Made by a program: the position numbers and the translations under genes. From Rhyacophila brunnea (Eukaryota > Arthropoda > Insecta > Trichoptera > Rhyacophilidae), in assembly GCA_022495005.1 (NCBI GenBank), contig JAGYXB010000800.1, positions 1 to 64,000 on the forward strand: a stretch of DNA of 64,000 nt, in the 5' to 3' direction. The notes below the pieces were generated by a model, which saw only the letters and a program-made list of their open reading frames with translations, ran no database searches and had not been told where the DNA came from. This document shows, in pieces, positions 24,070-36,345 of the stretch; position 1 is the stretch's first letter; every line of letters begins with the position of its first letter.

Positions 24070-26770
24070 ATTAAGTAGGTATAGAAGTATGCAAGAATTA
24101 ATAAATAAGAAAGCATTAATATATACCGCGGTATGTGTATACCTATGTACCATCTCATATATGTAAATATTATACATATACGTTTGATAATAAAAAAATA
24201 ATTTGCTCGAAAATGGTCATCCTAATAGTTATATATTTTTTATTAAAATATGAACAAATCCACAATAAAAAATCAGTCATTGCTAAAATTAATATCAATG
24301 TTCATTACCCAATACAAAAAGGTTTGATTGATTGAATCACGCAGACACGACCACTTGTGGCTGTGACAGGTCGCATGTGCATGTAGCCTCTTGCGGCTGT
24401 AGCACACGTGTTCCTCGATCGTAGGTAGTAAGTAAGTAAGTCACAACGTTACTATAAAAATGAATGACAATAATTGCAGTCCGCAGCTTGTGGCAACCAG
24501 TGGTAAATGTGGTTACTGGATGCGGCTAAATGTGGCTTTTGTACCTTACAGCTACTACGAGTCGATGTCATAATATAGAAAAGCTGATTAAACTTCCAGC
24601 ATCTCGGGTTCATAACCATAATCTAGTATTGTGCGAATATTTCCAGCAAATTTCATAGTTTTCTTAGTTCTGAATACTTTTATTTCTATCATTCTTTAAC
24701 CCATACCATAAGCACCAATGACCCACAGATCAAATTTATTATATAAAATGCGAAACACATTGATCAAAATTTTCAAACCGCATTTCGTTTATGAAGGTCC
24801 GACTATAATAATACAAAGCGCGCTCAATGTCCTCAAATATTACTAATAATGAATGCGGGTTTTGTTGACGTGACAAAGTTTAATGCATATTAAGGTACAG
24901 ACACAAATATTGAATATATTATAGTAATAGTTTATCCCATGTTTCTCCACACTCTAGAATTGTATCTTCTTATATTATGATACCACTCCAATTCAGAGAA
25001 AATGCCATGCAATACAATGCCATATCGTATCGTTCTGTCAGTTATAAATATTTGTGGAAACATTATTTGAAAAAAAAAGAAAATGGATACACCCACAGAA
25101 GAGATTAATAAGATATAAATTTAAAGCAAATCGCCATTGACTTAGTTTATAAACAGAATTTTCATTATGACTTAATGACGATCAGGCTTTAAATTGCTTG
25201 ACAAAGCCTCCTGAACGTCCTTAAATATAACCAATATTTTAATGCGCGTGTAGGTTACGTGACAAACTAATTCATACATACGTAACTATCCAAATTAACA
25301 CATTCTTTAACACGTCGTTGCTATAGGATTGGTTTCCCGAATATCCGTTTTTGTCGAAATCGACCTTTTAATGCAGAATGTTTTTTTGTATCTAATTGGA
25401 CTAGAACCATCCCTTTCTTTAAATTACTTTGTAATGGTAATGAATACATAATTCATATGCTGTAAAAATAACAACTTAAATATCTCCATGTATTTAAATA
25501 TAGGATTATGAAATTTGTTTTTCGTCTCCTGAACATTTGGTCTATTCGGGAAACCAATCCTACAGCGACGACGTGTTTAAGTTTAAGTATCACATATTTC
25601 TCCAAACTTAAACTTGAATTAAATTTTGTTACTATCACACCCAGAAAGTAACGCACTTCCCATTATCTATGTGTTACCTGGATACACCAGTGCCAGTAGG
25701 TACCTACACACAATATACTGACTGTCAGGAAAATAGTTAAAATATTAAACGTTGGCTTTACTTTAAGATATTGTACTTGCAGTAATATGTAAGGTGCAGG
25801 GAATTATATTCTTCGCCTACCTACTCAAAACTTGGGCAAGTTTCTGTTAGAACAAATAAGAGGGTGAATACTTACCTAGGTAATTAATTAATTTGACAAA
25901 ACCTCGGCCATTGAATCACCCCGAGTTTGGGTAAAAGCCGCAACTGCCTGAGGATACAGTCCTTTATTATATTATTATCCGGTATTAACACGTCGTAATT
26001 ATGCCCAAATGGTTCGACCGTCTTATTTATTCCATTACCGAAATATACCCATGAACTTATGGGCATAGCTGTACAGATTTTTAAGGGGGTTTGACTTGAG
26101 AAACTACCACCGTTATGCCTAGCACAGATTAATAATATGGTATCAGAACATAATATTAATCTTTTTCTTATAAAAATATTTAGAACGCAACTATTCTTAA
26201 CAAGGGAAAAACGAGGTAGATACAGTTCAGTATTAAGTATGCAGAATACCCGAAGCACTGACAGATTTGGAGGCCCCCTTTGCAATTTTTTTGCCTGTGC
26301 GATACATCGCTATTGAGTGGTTTAATGGTTTGATTGTTTTTTTACACTCGGATACTACACTCAAAAATATACACAGTTTTTTAAATTTCCATACTTTCTT
26401 GTGGGTGAGTGACCACCTCATCCGACCCTGTGGATTAATTTGTATTAAGGCTTTGTCAAGCTGGCGTTTTTATATTATTATATTGTGATGTGATAGAGAT
26501 ATTGATATACTACTGGATGAATCATATGCTTCTTAAAATGACGCCCGATTTTCAGCGACTCGGCCAGTGTTAAAACTTACTGTCTTAATATCGGCCGACT
26601 TAACTCGATATAAGCCCACTTAATATTTGTCTCGAAAACGACCTGGCAATAATTATGAGTAAGCCCGATCTAGCTCTTGCATCTTACTCTAACTAATAGT
26701 CAGCGCATGACGACTTGCTCTGTCCGCTCAGACATGAATTTTTGGTAGCTTGCAAGCTTTGGGTTGCAGA
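24070..26770. other. Unassigned AT-rich DNA
   Basis: Several 60-130 codon ORFs occur (for example the minus-strand ORF at 25884-26285), but none shows a domain, a splice pattern or a conserved-looking block. Confidence 0.35.
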
Positions 26771-26981
26771 CACCCTTAGTGTGAGGCCTCAGTGCCAGCG
26801 TTCGGCGCAGCGTTGAGCGTTCTGCGCAACTCAAACGTATAAGCGTATAAATGTATAACCAAAAAAAGACATTGTCTACGAACATTTTCACACACGGTTA
26901 TACGTTTGAGTTGCGCAAAACGCTCAACGCTGCGCCGAACGCTGCCACTCAGGACGTACACTTGGGGTCACTATTCCAAGA
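26771..26981. mobile_element. GC-rich foldback family K, near-perfect palindrome
   Basis: The arms are about 70 bp. The left arm has GCGTTCGGCGCAGCGTTGAG then GCAACTCAAACGTATAA. The right arm has TTATACGTTTGAGTTGCGCA, AACGCTCAACGCTGCGCCGA and ACGCTGCCACTCAG. The loop holds CATTGTCTACGAAC and TTCACACACGG. The ends read CACCCTTAGTGTGAG and, reversed, GACCCCAAGTGTACG. It is non-coding; ORFs across it are artefacts. Confidence 0.8.
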
Positions 26982-27095
26982 ACGCAAATTTAGTTTTACA
27001 GCCAGGGCAATACGGGTGCAATTCGGGAATTTTGTGGTACATTTTTAAAATGACACTTGTATGGGAACTCCTCATCTAGTAGTATATCAATGAAT

Positions 27096-27590
27096 AGAGA
27101 TCGCCGAGCAGATGAAATGGCAATGGGATGAACATGTTGCTTGGCGATTGGATACTCGTTGGACAAATGTCATCACTCATCATACAGTGGTATCTAAAGG
27201 GCATTATACGATCACAAGGACGCCCTTAAACCCGCTGGATAGCTGATGAAATCGTAAAGTCTAGTAAATGTATGTCGTAGCGAAGAACTAGGGACCGAAA
27301 AGATTGGAAGGAGCTAGGTAGAACCCACCCACGTTGGTCGCGCGGTTTAAGCGTTGGCCTATTACGTCGTGGGTCTCGGATTCGAATCCTGGGTCTGACA
27401 AGTACACATATTGTTTTTCAATTCAAATCAAAAATAGGTTGAGCAAGTGACTGACATCCATTTCTCGTAAAAACAAAATTTGTCAATACAAACCTCCATT
27501 CTGTGGAGGCCCATATGATCCTATTAGGATCGGACATGGTCTAAAAAATAGGTGGAACCACCCCGGCTGATGATGATATTGATAATTAGG
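27096..27590 (+). pseudogene. LINE reverse-transcriptase C-terminal tail, split by a SINE
   Basis: Translation from 27098 gives IAEQMKWQWDEHVAWRLDTR, then WTNVITHH. This is the familiar C-terminal block of LINE-encoded endonuclease/reverse transcriptase proteins (K-W-x-W-x-x-H-V-A, then D-x-R-W). A stop follows ...PLNPLDS. One frame over, ADEIVKSSKC and RRTRDRKDWKELGR continue the family pattern (W-x-D-D-I-V-K, then Q-D-R-x-x-W-K-x-L-G). After the SINE insertion the tail resumes with GGCTGATGATGATATTG, like a repeat-ended LINE 3' terminus. It is a 5'-truncated relic with frame breaks. Confidence 0.7.
27326..27549 (+). mobile_element. tRNA-derived SINE S1 inserted in the LINE tail
   Basis: Head GGTCGCGCGGTTTAAGCGTT, box B-like GATTCGAATCC, then the S1 body with a shortened TTTTTCAATTCAAATC segment, GGCCCATATGATCC and CTATTAGGATCGGACATGG. 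The flanks AGGTAGAACC (27316-27325) and AGGTGGAACC (27550-27559) are a 9-of-10 target duplication inside the LINE. Confidence 0.85.
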
Positions 27591-28904
27591 ATTTTAATGA
27601 GTTATGGAAACGTTGCTAAAATAATACATCTACCATGAATTTTAAATGGAAATTAATAGGTAATGTATGACTTTTGCATTGGATAACGAGTCACGTAGAT
27701 ACATATGACACGTTATGATACCACATAGAAAACTAATTATGTTTAATTATTATTTTATTTTAATAAACGTACAATGAAAAGCAAAAGCACTGGTTCTTCT
27801 GTCACGATATCAGACGTTACAAACAGAAAATCGTTAAATATACATTTTAGGCATTGCAATCATGATTCTGATTTGAACAGCCTTAGATACGAATAATAGT
27901 ATACCTACATCTTCCAACAATGAGAGGTATTGGTAAAGCTTTATTATAATAACGTTGGAAATATAGTATTTTTAAGAGCGCAATGCAGAACCATACTTAG
28001 CAGCGAAAGTCTTTAATATACCAAATCGGCAACTTAGATTGCGTCGCCTACAGTATCCATACATAATAATACGTCATACAGCAAGAAATAAATCTACGGG
28101 GAAAAAAGGCAGTGGCCCAGAATGAAACCATTAAATTTAATAAAATACAGTCAAGACACGACTAACTCAGTCGAGCTAAATTACCAACTCGGATGGTGTT
28201 TATTTCCAAAATAATCCAGATGGTTTTGCATGGCGCCCTAAGTCTAATTTGTTTTAGTTAATCATCTTGACAACTGTTTCACGCTATAAAATTATCGTCA
28301 AAACAATTAAATATTACTATATATATTAGTAAGTTATAATTGAATCAATCTGAGGATCAACAACCCAAAAATTGTAGTGTTAACGGTCAAACATTATAAT
28401 GTTTTTGCGTATGATTACGTACTAACTAACATTGTGCAATTTCTATACGTATCAATAGGCATGTCTGCTCTCTATTGCCTACAAATTTATACTCCAGATC
28501 AACTTATTACATAAGATTCAGTAAAAATGTGGTAGTATAATATTATGTAATTTTTTTCCCTGAACAAAATATCTACTCGTTGTAGGTATAACTCAAATTG
28601 CATGCATGTTAATATTATTATATCTACTTGCATAATGTATTTCAATATTATAAAATTGCATAAATACCATTATACCTATAGGTATAGACACAGCAACAAA
28701 AATGGGAAGATAATTTAGTCGTAGAGTGGAAATTAATCCATTAAATTAGATGTTAGTATACGAACGTATACTGTATAGGTATACCTACATACATTTGATC
28801 ACAAATTCGTCCAAACTAAATTAATGTTGTGTTCTCTGTTCCAATCGAATCTCACAGAAAATCTTATTTTGTATAGTTAGTGGATATTACTATAGCGTCA
28901 AAGA
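27591..28904. other. Unassigned AT-rich DNA, likely intronic
   Basis: No exon, RNA gene or repeat recognised. Confidence 0.35.
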
Positions 28905-29065
28905 AATGGATGATTTATGTTTGGGCCGCGGGGCATGGTCCGAGAGTGCTCACCTCGCTTTTGGGGGGCAAGTATCACCGGCGAAAGGCACGAGACGCCC
29001 CGACAGAGCCCCGCGAAGCGCCCCCGGGCTGGACATCATTCTTTTCACGCCTTCCCCTCTTAAGT
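28905..29065. promoter_or_regulatory. Sharp G+C-rich island 0.75 kb upstream of the terminal exon
   Basis: A 150-bp block with clear edges (GGGCCGCGGGGCATGGTCC, GAGACGCCCCGACAG, CGAAGCGCCCCCGGGC). Two overlapping ORFs of 62-63 codons cross it on the plus strand, but neither has AG/GT borders in frame or a known motif. It may be an intronic enhancer, an RNA structure or an unrecognised exon. Confidence 0.3.
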
Positions 29066-29801
29066 ATTTAGTCTTAAAAGATCATCTTGTCTAGTTTTAT
29101 TTATATATACACATACCTCTCTGTGATGTTTCGCCGACAACATGATTTGTTTTGCGTCCGACCTTAGTTATAGGATTGATGAACTGATTCTGTATTTTGT
29201 GGTATAATTACTTCCATTATGCTGTATTTTTGATTTTAGTGTAACTTAAGAAAATAATATTATTAGTATATATCTCATTTATAAAAGACGCATACACATT
29301 ATAATCATATGTATCGTTAGAAATAGTGAATGTGATAGAGTAAGACATTTGGATTGTCGTGTACATTACATATTATATAAAATTTCCTAAGTTATACGAC
29401 GATTAAAAGCAACCTTGTATCTTAAAAGAAAATATTCGATCGAGACCTATTTCGAAAGACCGGAAAAATTTAAAATCTAACTTTAAAGCGGTTTTCACCT
29501 CGTAGCTCAGAACATAAAAAGAGAACTCATTGGGACGTTGCTAGGAAAATAATAATAAAAATCAGCCATGGAAAAATTAAGATTTAGCCTGACCTTATAA
29601 AAAATACTCGAGAAACTTAATCACCAATCTCGATTTAAAATTTTTAATTTTCATTGCAACCCGGTAAATAATTTTCAGAGCACAAGTGATATTATTAATT
29701 CATAATGTACCTACCTACCTAATCTATTAGTTTCACTTCAGATTTGTCTTTAATATCTTTGAATAATATGTTTATTGATTTTCTATTTTCTTTGTCAACA
29801 G

Positions 29802-30123
29802 AGATCCCATGGAACTGATGTTAATGGAGCAGCAGCTTCTAAGAGCTCCACTACGCCTTTACCCCGAGTGTCTGCAAGACGCCGAAAACAACAACATGGT
29901 AGCTGCCGCCCTCGCCGAGAAGGCGCGCCTTTGGAGACCTCTAGGCCTTTACGGAGCCGCCCCAGCGTGGCCGCCCTGGCTGCGCCCCCCGTCTCCGTCA
30001 CCAGGTCCACCGCAGCACCCTCAAGAGCACTGGATTCATAAAATGCCGCCCTTCCCGGCGCCGAGGTATAGCCCGTACCCCCCGCCGCCGAGGAGATCGC
30101 CGCCTACCGGACCTTTGCACTGA
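29802..30123 (+). CDS. 3'-terminal coding exon of an unidentified protein
   Basis: A pyrimidine-rich tract ending TTTGTCAACAG at 29801 is a good splice acceptor. The open frame enters with one base of a split codon, then Asp-Pro-Met-Glu, and runs to TGA at 30121. About 106 residues are encoded. The first part is acidic and leucine-rich (MELMLMEQQLLRAPLRLYPE), followed by an Ala/Leu helix-like stretch and LWRPLGLYG, then Trp- and Pro-rich sequence (PAWPPWLRPP, PYPPPPRRSPP). G+C content and codon use differ sharply from the flanks, unlike any other ORF here. A polyadenylation signal lies 144 bp after the stop. Such tails are common in homeodomain and other developmental transcription factors, but I do not recognise the family. 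Translation could also start at the ATG at 29809 if this were a single-exon gene; the acceptor argues against that. Opposite-strand and +1-frame ORFs here are shadows. Confidence 0.65.
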
Positions 30124-30272
30124 AACGAGATTCCTGCTCTGGACTATCATGGATACTTCTGACAGATGCATTCCCAGTGATTTTAACTTTGCATCAAAGT
30201 GTTCGGTTGCATTAAACTAATTACAATGCAGTAACACAGATTTGTGGAGGACAAAAGCAGTGAAAAAATAAA
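30124..30272 (+). terminator. 3' UTR with polyadenylation signal AATAAA (30267-30272)
   Basis: AATAAA follows the stop codon of the terminal exon by 144 bp. The downstream sequence is GT/T-rich (GTTATTTGACGTTTCGTGG), as expected for a cleavage site. The intervening sequence has no ORF. Confidence 0.6.
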
Positions 30273-30744
30273 GTTATTTGACGTTTCGTGGCTTTAGTAG
30301 ACATATTATTGGGGTTAAAAGAGCTATATCTTACCGCGACGCCACGGAAACGCCCTCAGAAGGGTTGTTATCATGCACCTATAACCCGGAGATAATTAAT
30401 AGACGGCTTGGCGACGTGGCCAATTTGGAGTTATATACATTATTTTTGTGCTGGCTACGTCGCCATAGCGTCCTGGCATGATATGCTACTAACTGACTTT
30501 GATAACTCGTCAGTCCAGTTCTATCTTACCATAACGTATGATGTATTAGTATTTAATAAGCCACAGTTACAAGATTTAATCCATGTAACATGTTCAATCT
30601 TCATATTGGTAAAAAATATGATAAATATGAAAAACAATGTTTTTTAAAATTTCTCAAATAATAAATGCTTTATTACGCTTTGGGTAATATTTTACACAGT
30701 GTGAGAAATGCGCATCCTTTTTTTAATTTTAAAAATGATTTGAC
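30273..30744. other. Downstream flank of the gene, no feature recognised
   Basis: Two short overlapping ORFs (30278-30481 and 30408-30647) have no motif and lie outside a convincing transcript. Confidence 0.35.
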
Positions 30745-30830
30745 TTAACTCTTCGAAGGCCCTCTTTAAAAGTATCTGACAAATCGATTGCGTTATTTTC
30801 GTCAAAGAAACGTGCCATTGTGCATAGGAA
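30745..30830 (-). repeat. Dispersed repeat H, short copy
   Basis: On the minus strand it reads AATAACGCAATCGATTTGTC then CTTTTAAAGAGGGCC, matching the H core. Confidence 0.5.
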
Positions 30831-30873
30831 AAGCATGAATATGGATTAAAATAATATAACATTGACTATTGTA

Positions 30874-31108
30874 CAGAGCTCAAAATGGAAAAGTTTACGA
30901 ACCGGAGCGCTCGACAGTTTTCTGAAGATATTTCCATAGTTATCAATTTTTATGGGTATTTCATAAAAATAAGTGTGTTAGGTTTTCTATTTTTGGCCTA
31001 TCTGGTTCAAGTGGTCAAATTACTTTTTCCACGAGACGGAGCGATAATTTTACCGATTTCACGAACAGGAACGGCGCTCCGGTGAGCTCCTGTCCATTTC
31101 GAGTCCTG
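30874..31108 (+). mobile_element. hAT-type MITE family L with 8-bp target duplication
   Basis: Terminal CAGAGCTCAAAATGG pairs with CCATTTCGAGTCCTG. CTATTGTA at 30866-30873 and 31109-31116 is a perfect 8-bp target duplication. The interior matches 38822-39072: CGAACCGGAGCGCTCGACAG, TTTTCTGAAGAT, ACGAGACGGAGCGATAATTT. The 66-codon ORF inside is a chance frame through the MITE. Confidence 0.9.
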
Positions 31109-31116
31109 CTATTGTA

Positions 31117-34100
31117 GCAAGGCCGAAACTACACATATTATGTATTTGTGAAAACTGATAACAGTTCAATTCTGCGATTTTTCTTTATGATAAGATAGAG
31201 ATTGGATATGAAACTCGGGGTTAGTTACATAGATTTATAGCTATATAGCAGATGTGTTTAATAAATGGACTGATAATATTGATATCGACCTGTAGTCACA
31301 ATTATGAAAGAAAACGTTTATAATATTACAATTATTCCTAACTCAGTATTTATATTTGTTATGACTCCCAATATTCCACAATACTAGCATAATGTGTCCA
31401 TATATTTAGCTCTCATGCAATTAATAATAATAATAATTGCCATTCGTCACGAAAAATAAAATAATGAACAGTTATTTATAATATGTTAAAATAACAAAAA
31501 TCAATATACCTACATAGAACAATCTAGTTGTGATTTGAATAATGCTTATAATACGTTGTTTTATCATTTATTTTCCAGTGAACATTTTTGACAAATGGAC
31601 AAATTAAATTGTAAGCAGTAGGTACCTACCTATCTATGCAATCATATCACATAATATTTAGAATAATCTTCGTATTTATATACTATATAGTACATACCTA
31701 CTGTAAATATTTAGAATAGTCTATGTAATACTGTACATTATTTTTATGCATAGTTAGTTAAATAGAGCGCTATCATAAAGCCAAAGATGATGTTTGAATA
31801 AATCAATGTAATATTGTAAACTTTAGATTAAGCTAAACTTTGCTATAGAAAATATTTAAGATGTACATAATATTATACAACATACAACATACGTTATCAT
31901 AAACCTAATGTTAAATGGAGACAATTCAATTCCACTGATAATTTATTTTCATTAATATTACAATAAATCATATTGCGTCAATGTGTATGACATAATAATA
32001 ATATAATGAGTGACTAGAAAAAAATTACCAGGTAGCAGTGCCACCTGTCAATATTCTGGGATGTGACTTAGTTCTGTCACAGAAATTATTTTTAATAAAG
32101 TCATCTGTCAAACTATTATGAGAGTATCTAATCATTTCGTTTTCTTTTAGGTACGACCTGATAAAAATAAATTTTCGTCTTAGTTAATTTTTGAATTTAG
32201 AATTTGCGTTTATCTTATACATTTGTATCCTCGTATATCTTTTCTTTCACTTTACTGCATTTAAAATGTCTTCTCCCTCTCTCATAGTAACACATTTTTT
32301 CTCATGCGTTACGGATAAACCAATACAAATATTGATAAGGTAATTATTGTCTGGTCCGATTGTAGGTATATTAAAAAAATGATACTATTTTAATGTTTGG
32401 TGTTACATATGGACCGCATTTGCGGTTTATACGGGCCGCAAATTGCAGTTCAATCCGCATTTGTTAACGCAGCAGTCTTTTTTGTGGACATTTTTTTATT
32501 TTTCATTAATGATGATTAAGAAATAATTCTTGTCTTCAATAAGTATTATTATAAAATAATAAAAAAATGAACCAACAATAATATATTGAGACAATTCATT
32601 CCATAATGTTAATTCTAATGCAATAGCATAATAAATAAATTTTAGTGGCTGATTTATTTTTTACTCCAAACCAGTATTAGAGCATTCATAACTACAGATA
32701 GTTTATAATATACATAATTACATACTAATTATTATGTACCTCTTATATAAGACGAAAAATAAATTATTGTGCATAATATTATGAAACATTATTAATATAA
32801 ATTATTTTGTAGAGTGCTCGTCTGAACGTGTTCAGAAAAAATGAAAGTATTTTTTTTTTTTTTGTAAATAGGTTAATAATTTTTAGATGTTTCCAAATAA
32901 ACCAGTGATCTTATCAGTACTTAAAATATATTGTTACTTTTAATTATTTATTTATATAGGTACTTATCTGATATATTATCCACCTGCATAATTAAATTAT
33001 AATAACAATGAAATAAATCATAAAAATATTTATATTGAAATTGTTTTCACTCACATTTAAATTGATTATAGTTTAATTTATAAATCAGAAAAACACCCAT
33101 TCGAAATAAACTGTACTTTCTACAAAAACATGTGAAATATAAGCTGCATAATTATTACATATAAATTAATAGAATATAAAAAAAAGTTGTAGATATATAA
33201 AATTAAATAGATAAACATTAAAATTGATATTGTGTAGATATGAATAAGTACCTATTGTAATGAATTGTAAGATGGTGAATGTGAAAAATAGTTGAAATAG
33301 ATGTCCAATATTATCTTTTTTGTTTTATTACCTATACCTGCCATAAAACCTCGGAGCATATGTACATGTAATACATAGTGAGAACATGGTCACAACTTAC
33401 TGATAATACACTCTCCGCCTCTTTTTATGAAAACCTTAGTGTGAGGAAAAAATATTTAGTAAATACAGTCTATACCTCAGTGCCAATGTGTTCTAAGTCC
33501 GATTTATCTAAAATTCGTTTAATTATATCTATATTATTGAATGTAGTGCAGTGTGCCAGTTTACGGAAACAACTTAAACAATAATCAGAAAATCAAATAT
33601 AAAGGTTTTATCTATGTATAGCCTTACCATTATAATAATATGGTCACGGAGTAGTGTTGCTATTTACTATTGACAAAAAATGTCAGATAGAGTAAACAAT
33701 AAACTATTTGGCAGGAAAGATTTTCACTTAAAGAACGTTCTTATAAAAACTATTACTTCAACAAAAATTAGGTCATAGTTGTGAAGATTGTTTTGTGAGA
33801 ACAATATAATATATTAAAAGATAATAATTCATTATTTCGCAACTAATTAATACTCAAGTCATATAACGATACAACCAAAAACTAATCAAAAATCATTATG
33901 ATGATTTTCAAGCAAATTGGTATAATATTGTAGATTCTTTGTGAGAAATTTTAAGCTGTTTGCAGAAACGAAAAACGCTAGGTTTAATACAATACGCCAG
34001 ATGAGTATTTTTCAAAGCTAGTCGTCTATTATTTTCAATTTCAATTTCAATTTATATATTTTACATATTGTGGACATTACAAATTATAAGTTTAAGACGT

Positions 34101-34703
34101 TCACAACATGACATTTAGAAACAAAGAAATATTATTAAAACAGCGTTATGTACATAACACAAGAGATATATCAGTATTAAGTTATTCTACAGTATAAATA
34201 CAAAAAATATTAAGTATATAGGTACAAGGAAGTACACCGGATGAGTTAAGCAGACCCTATTTTAAGAATTTAAAAAACAACGTCCACCTAAATTCACCCT
34301 CACATAAGTGGAATATATCCGAAGCGATTTCATTAAACATGTTTATTAAAGATGCTAGATCTGGCTAGAAAAATGGCAACGTTGCCGCGAAGTGAAACTA
34401 CGGATCACCTCACTTTCAGGCATAAGTATATCTACGCCCACAACACCCATTGAAAAACCTAAATACCTACTACTCTACATCGCTATTAATTTGCTTTCGT
34501 AGGGTAGAATCGGAATTACGCACTATCCATTTTAATGAAAGAATTACGGATAACGATACCATGGGAGAAGAAAAACGGCCTTGTTCAATAATCTTACTTA
34601 TTGATTTCAGGCTGTTCGAGCAGCGGCTAACATAGAAAAGATTTCAATAACGGATGTTGCATATTATTTGTTTGCGAACACACATAATAATGGTTATAGT
34701 ATA
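31117..34703. other. Unassigned AT-rich DNA
   Basis: Very A+T rich. It holds a short TTTCAA tandem (about 34034-34055) and a GC hairpin ACCGCATTTGCGGT at about 32412. No exon recognised. Confidence 0.35.
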
Positions 34704-35014
34704 GGTTGTGATCGAAAAATGTCATCAGAATTATTCTGGAGAAGTAGTCAGAAAATCTCGAGAAATTAATTATATGATAATTTGAAAACACTAATTTCTC
34801 AAGAAATTGAGAAATTGTTACGAAGACAAGATTCCGACAGCAACTGGAATTTTTAAAAAATTCCCCCGTAAAACAAGCTTACATAAAATCAAGAAGAGCA
34901 AAATTGTCTTAAAAATTGTCTGAGCAAAACATTCTTCAATTCTCGAAAATACAAATATTCTTGATTTCCAGAATTCTCGAATTTCGAGAAATGAAAAAAC
35001 CGAGAGATCACAAT
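34704..35014. repeat. Element with short inverted ends and TCTCGAGAA-type words
   Basis: It starts GTTGTGATCG and ends GAGATCACAATC, an inverted pair of about nine bases. The interior repeats TTCTCGA/TCGAGAA words. A related tract at 37295-37535 has the same words and ends TCGATTGTGACG. Class unknown. Confidence 0.4.
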
Positions 35015-36189
35015 CTCTACTTTTGGTGTTTCTTGATATACCTACTTATACCTAAATGCATTACTAATAAAACAATGAAAGTATGAGTAAATTAATAGAT
35101 ACCTAGGTATCTAGGTACTTTTAGATTTAGAGTAAGTAGGTATGCAAAATATTTTACAACTCAGTTTTTTTTATTATAAACTGGATAATTGTGGAGATAG
35201 ATGTTATCCAGATATGAGTTTGGTCAGAAAATAATATTCAATTGACTTAACAAGTAGGTACTTACATAGTTATAATCATTCTGCTATAGCGAATAAAATA
35301 CTTAGGTATATAAATATTAAATAATAGTAAATTCCGTCACTTTTTGTGCAACCTGCGAACAATTAATAATGTTTTTCAGCAATAACTTTCTTTATAATAA
35401 CTAACCTAACATACATTATTAGCATCATACAGCGACATTGTTATACCATGTATGTTAATATAGGTACAATATAATACTCATCATGGATTATTAATTCTAT
35501 CTTTAAACCAAGTGGGTATTAGGATGCTTAAAGAAAATGTAAATACATGTGTGGGTAAAACGTGAAACATGAATATAACTTTGATATTATCTAATATTTA
35601 ATCAATGAATAAAATATTTCACAATGAGCAGATAAGTATGTACATAGACAATATTTCATGCATATATTCTGGTTCTCGATAGTGGAAATAGTAAAGAACA
35701 TTGACTTGAGACCATCCGGCATCCTACGGTCGCGCCTCCGATTGAAAATTTCTGCATACACGTTTGTATCGTTATGTGAGGGGATAGTAAAAATGCAGCC
35801 ACATATTAGTATACATATAGGATTTGGATACGTGAACAATATTTTCTATTCATAGCGGAATAAAAGATGGACATATTTGTATCAGAACATTTAAAATATT
35901 TTTATAGATATCTTATTAATACAGTGTTCTTTTGTTTGCGTGCATTATGTATCTTGGTCTGGATAAGGCTTCATTCTCAAAGAAGTAAATCTAACGCAAA
36001 AAATGTACAGATTTTTCATTCTATAATTTAAAAAAAAATCAGTTCCTAAAAATGAGCCTCCAAACCAGGATCAATATTTATTTAAGTAATTTAATATACC
36101 TGTTGAAAATCCTCAATGGTTTGGAAGAATTATGGAAAATTAGAATATTTCTCCCCTGGACGAAGGCTTTTTCTCTTTCCAATTCTTAA
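35015..36189. other. Unassigned AT-rich DNA
   Basis: Two overlapping opposite-strand ORFs near 35600-35850 are shadows of each other with no motif. Confidence 0.35.
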
Positions 36190-36345
36190 AACAAAGTTTA
36201 TTATCAGTTTGACGTGAAGATGGGCAGGCCACATCGCTTGAAAACATAATATCATCGCTCGACAAATCTCATCATACAGTGTAACTGGAGAGATATTAAA
36301 AGACGTAAATTGAAACCAAGAGCTTGCTGGATTCATGAGATATAC
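36190..36345 (+). pseudogene. Second LINE reverse-transcriptase tail, badly decayed
   Basis: In one frame, interrupted by stops, RWAGHIA is followed by KHNIIARQISSYSVTGEILK. The W-A-G-H-I-A core is the same C-terminal signature as at 27096, in its standard form. Only about 50 codons remain, so identification rests mostly on that core. Confidence 0.45.

Noticed and set aside
25884..26285. 133-codon minus-strand ORF as a gene
   Set aside because: No recognisable motif; composition like the surrounding non-coding DNA; overlapped by another frame on the same strand.
30885..31085. 66-codon ORF starting MEKFTNRSARQFSED
   Set aside because: It lies wholly inside a hAT MITE and recurs at 38833 for that reason.
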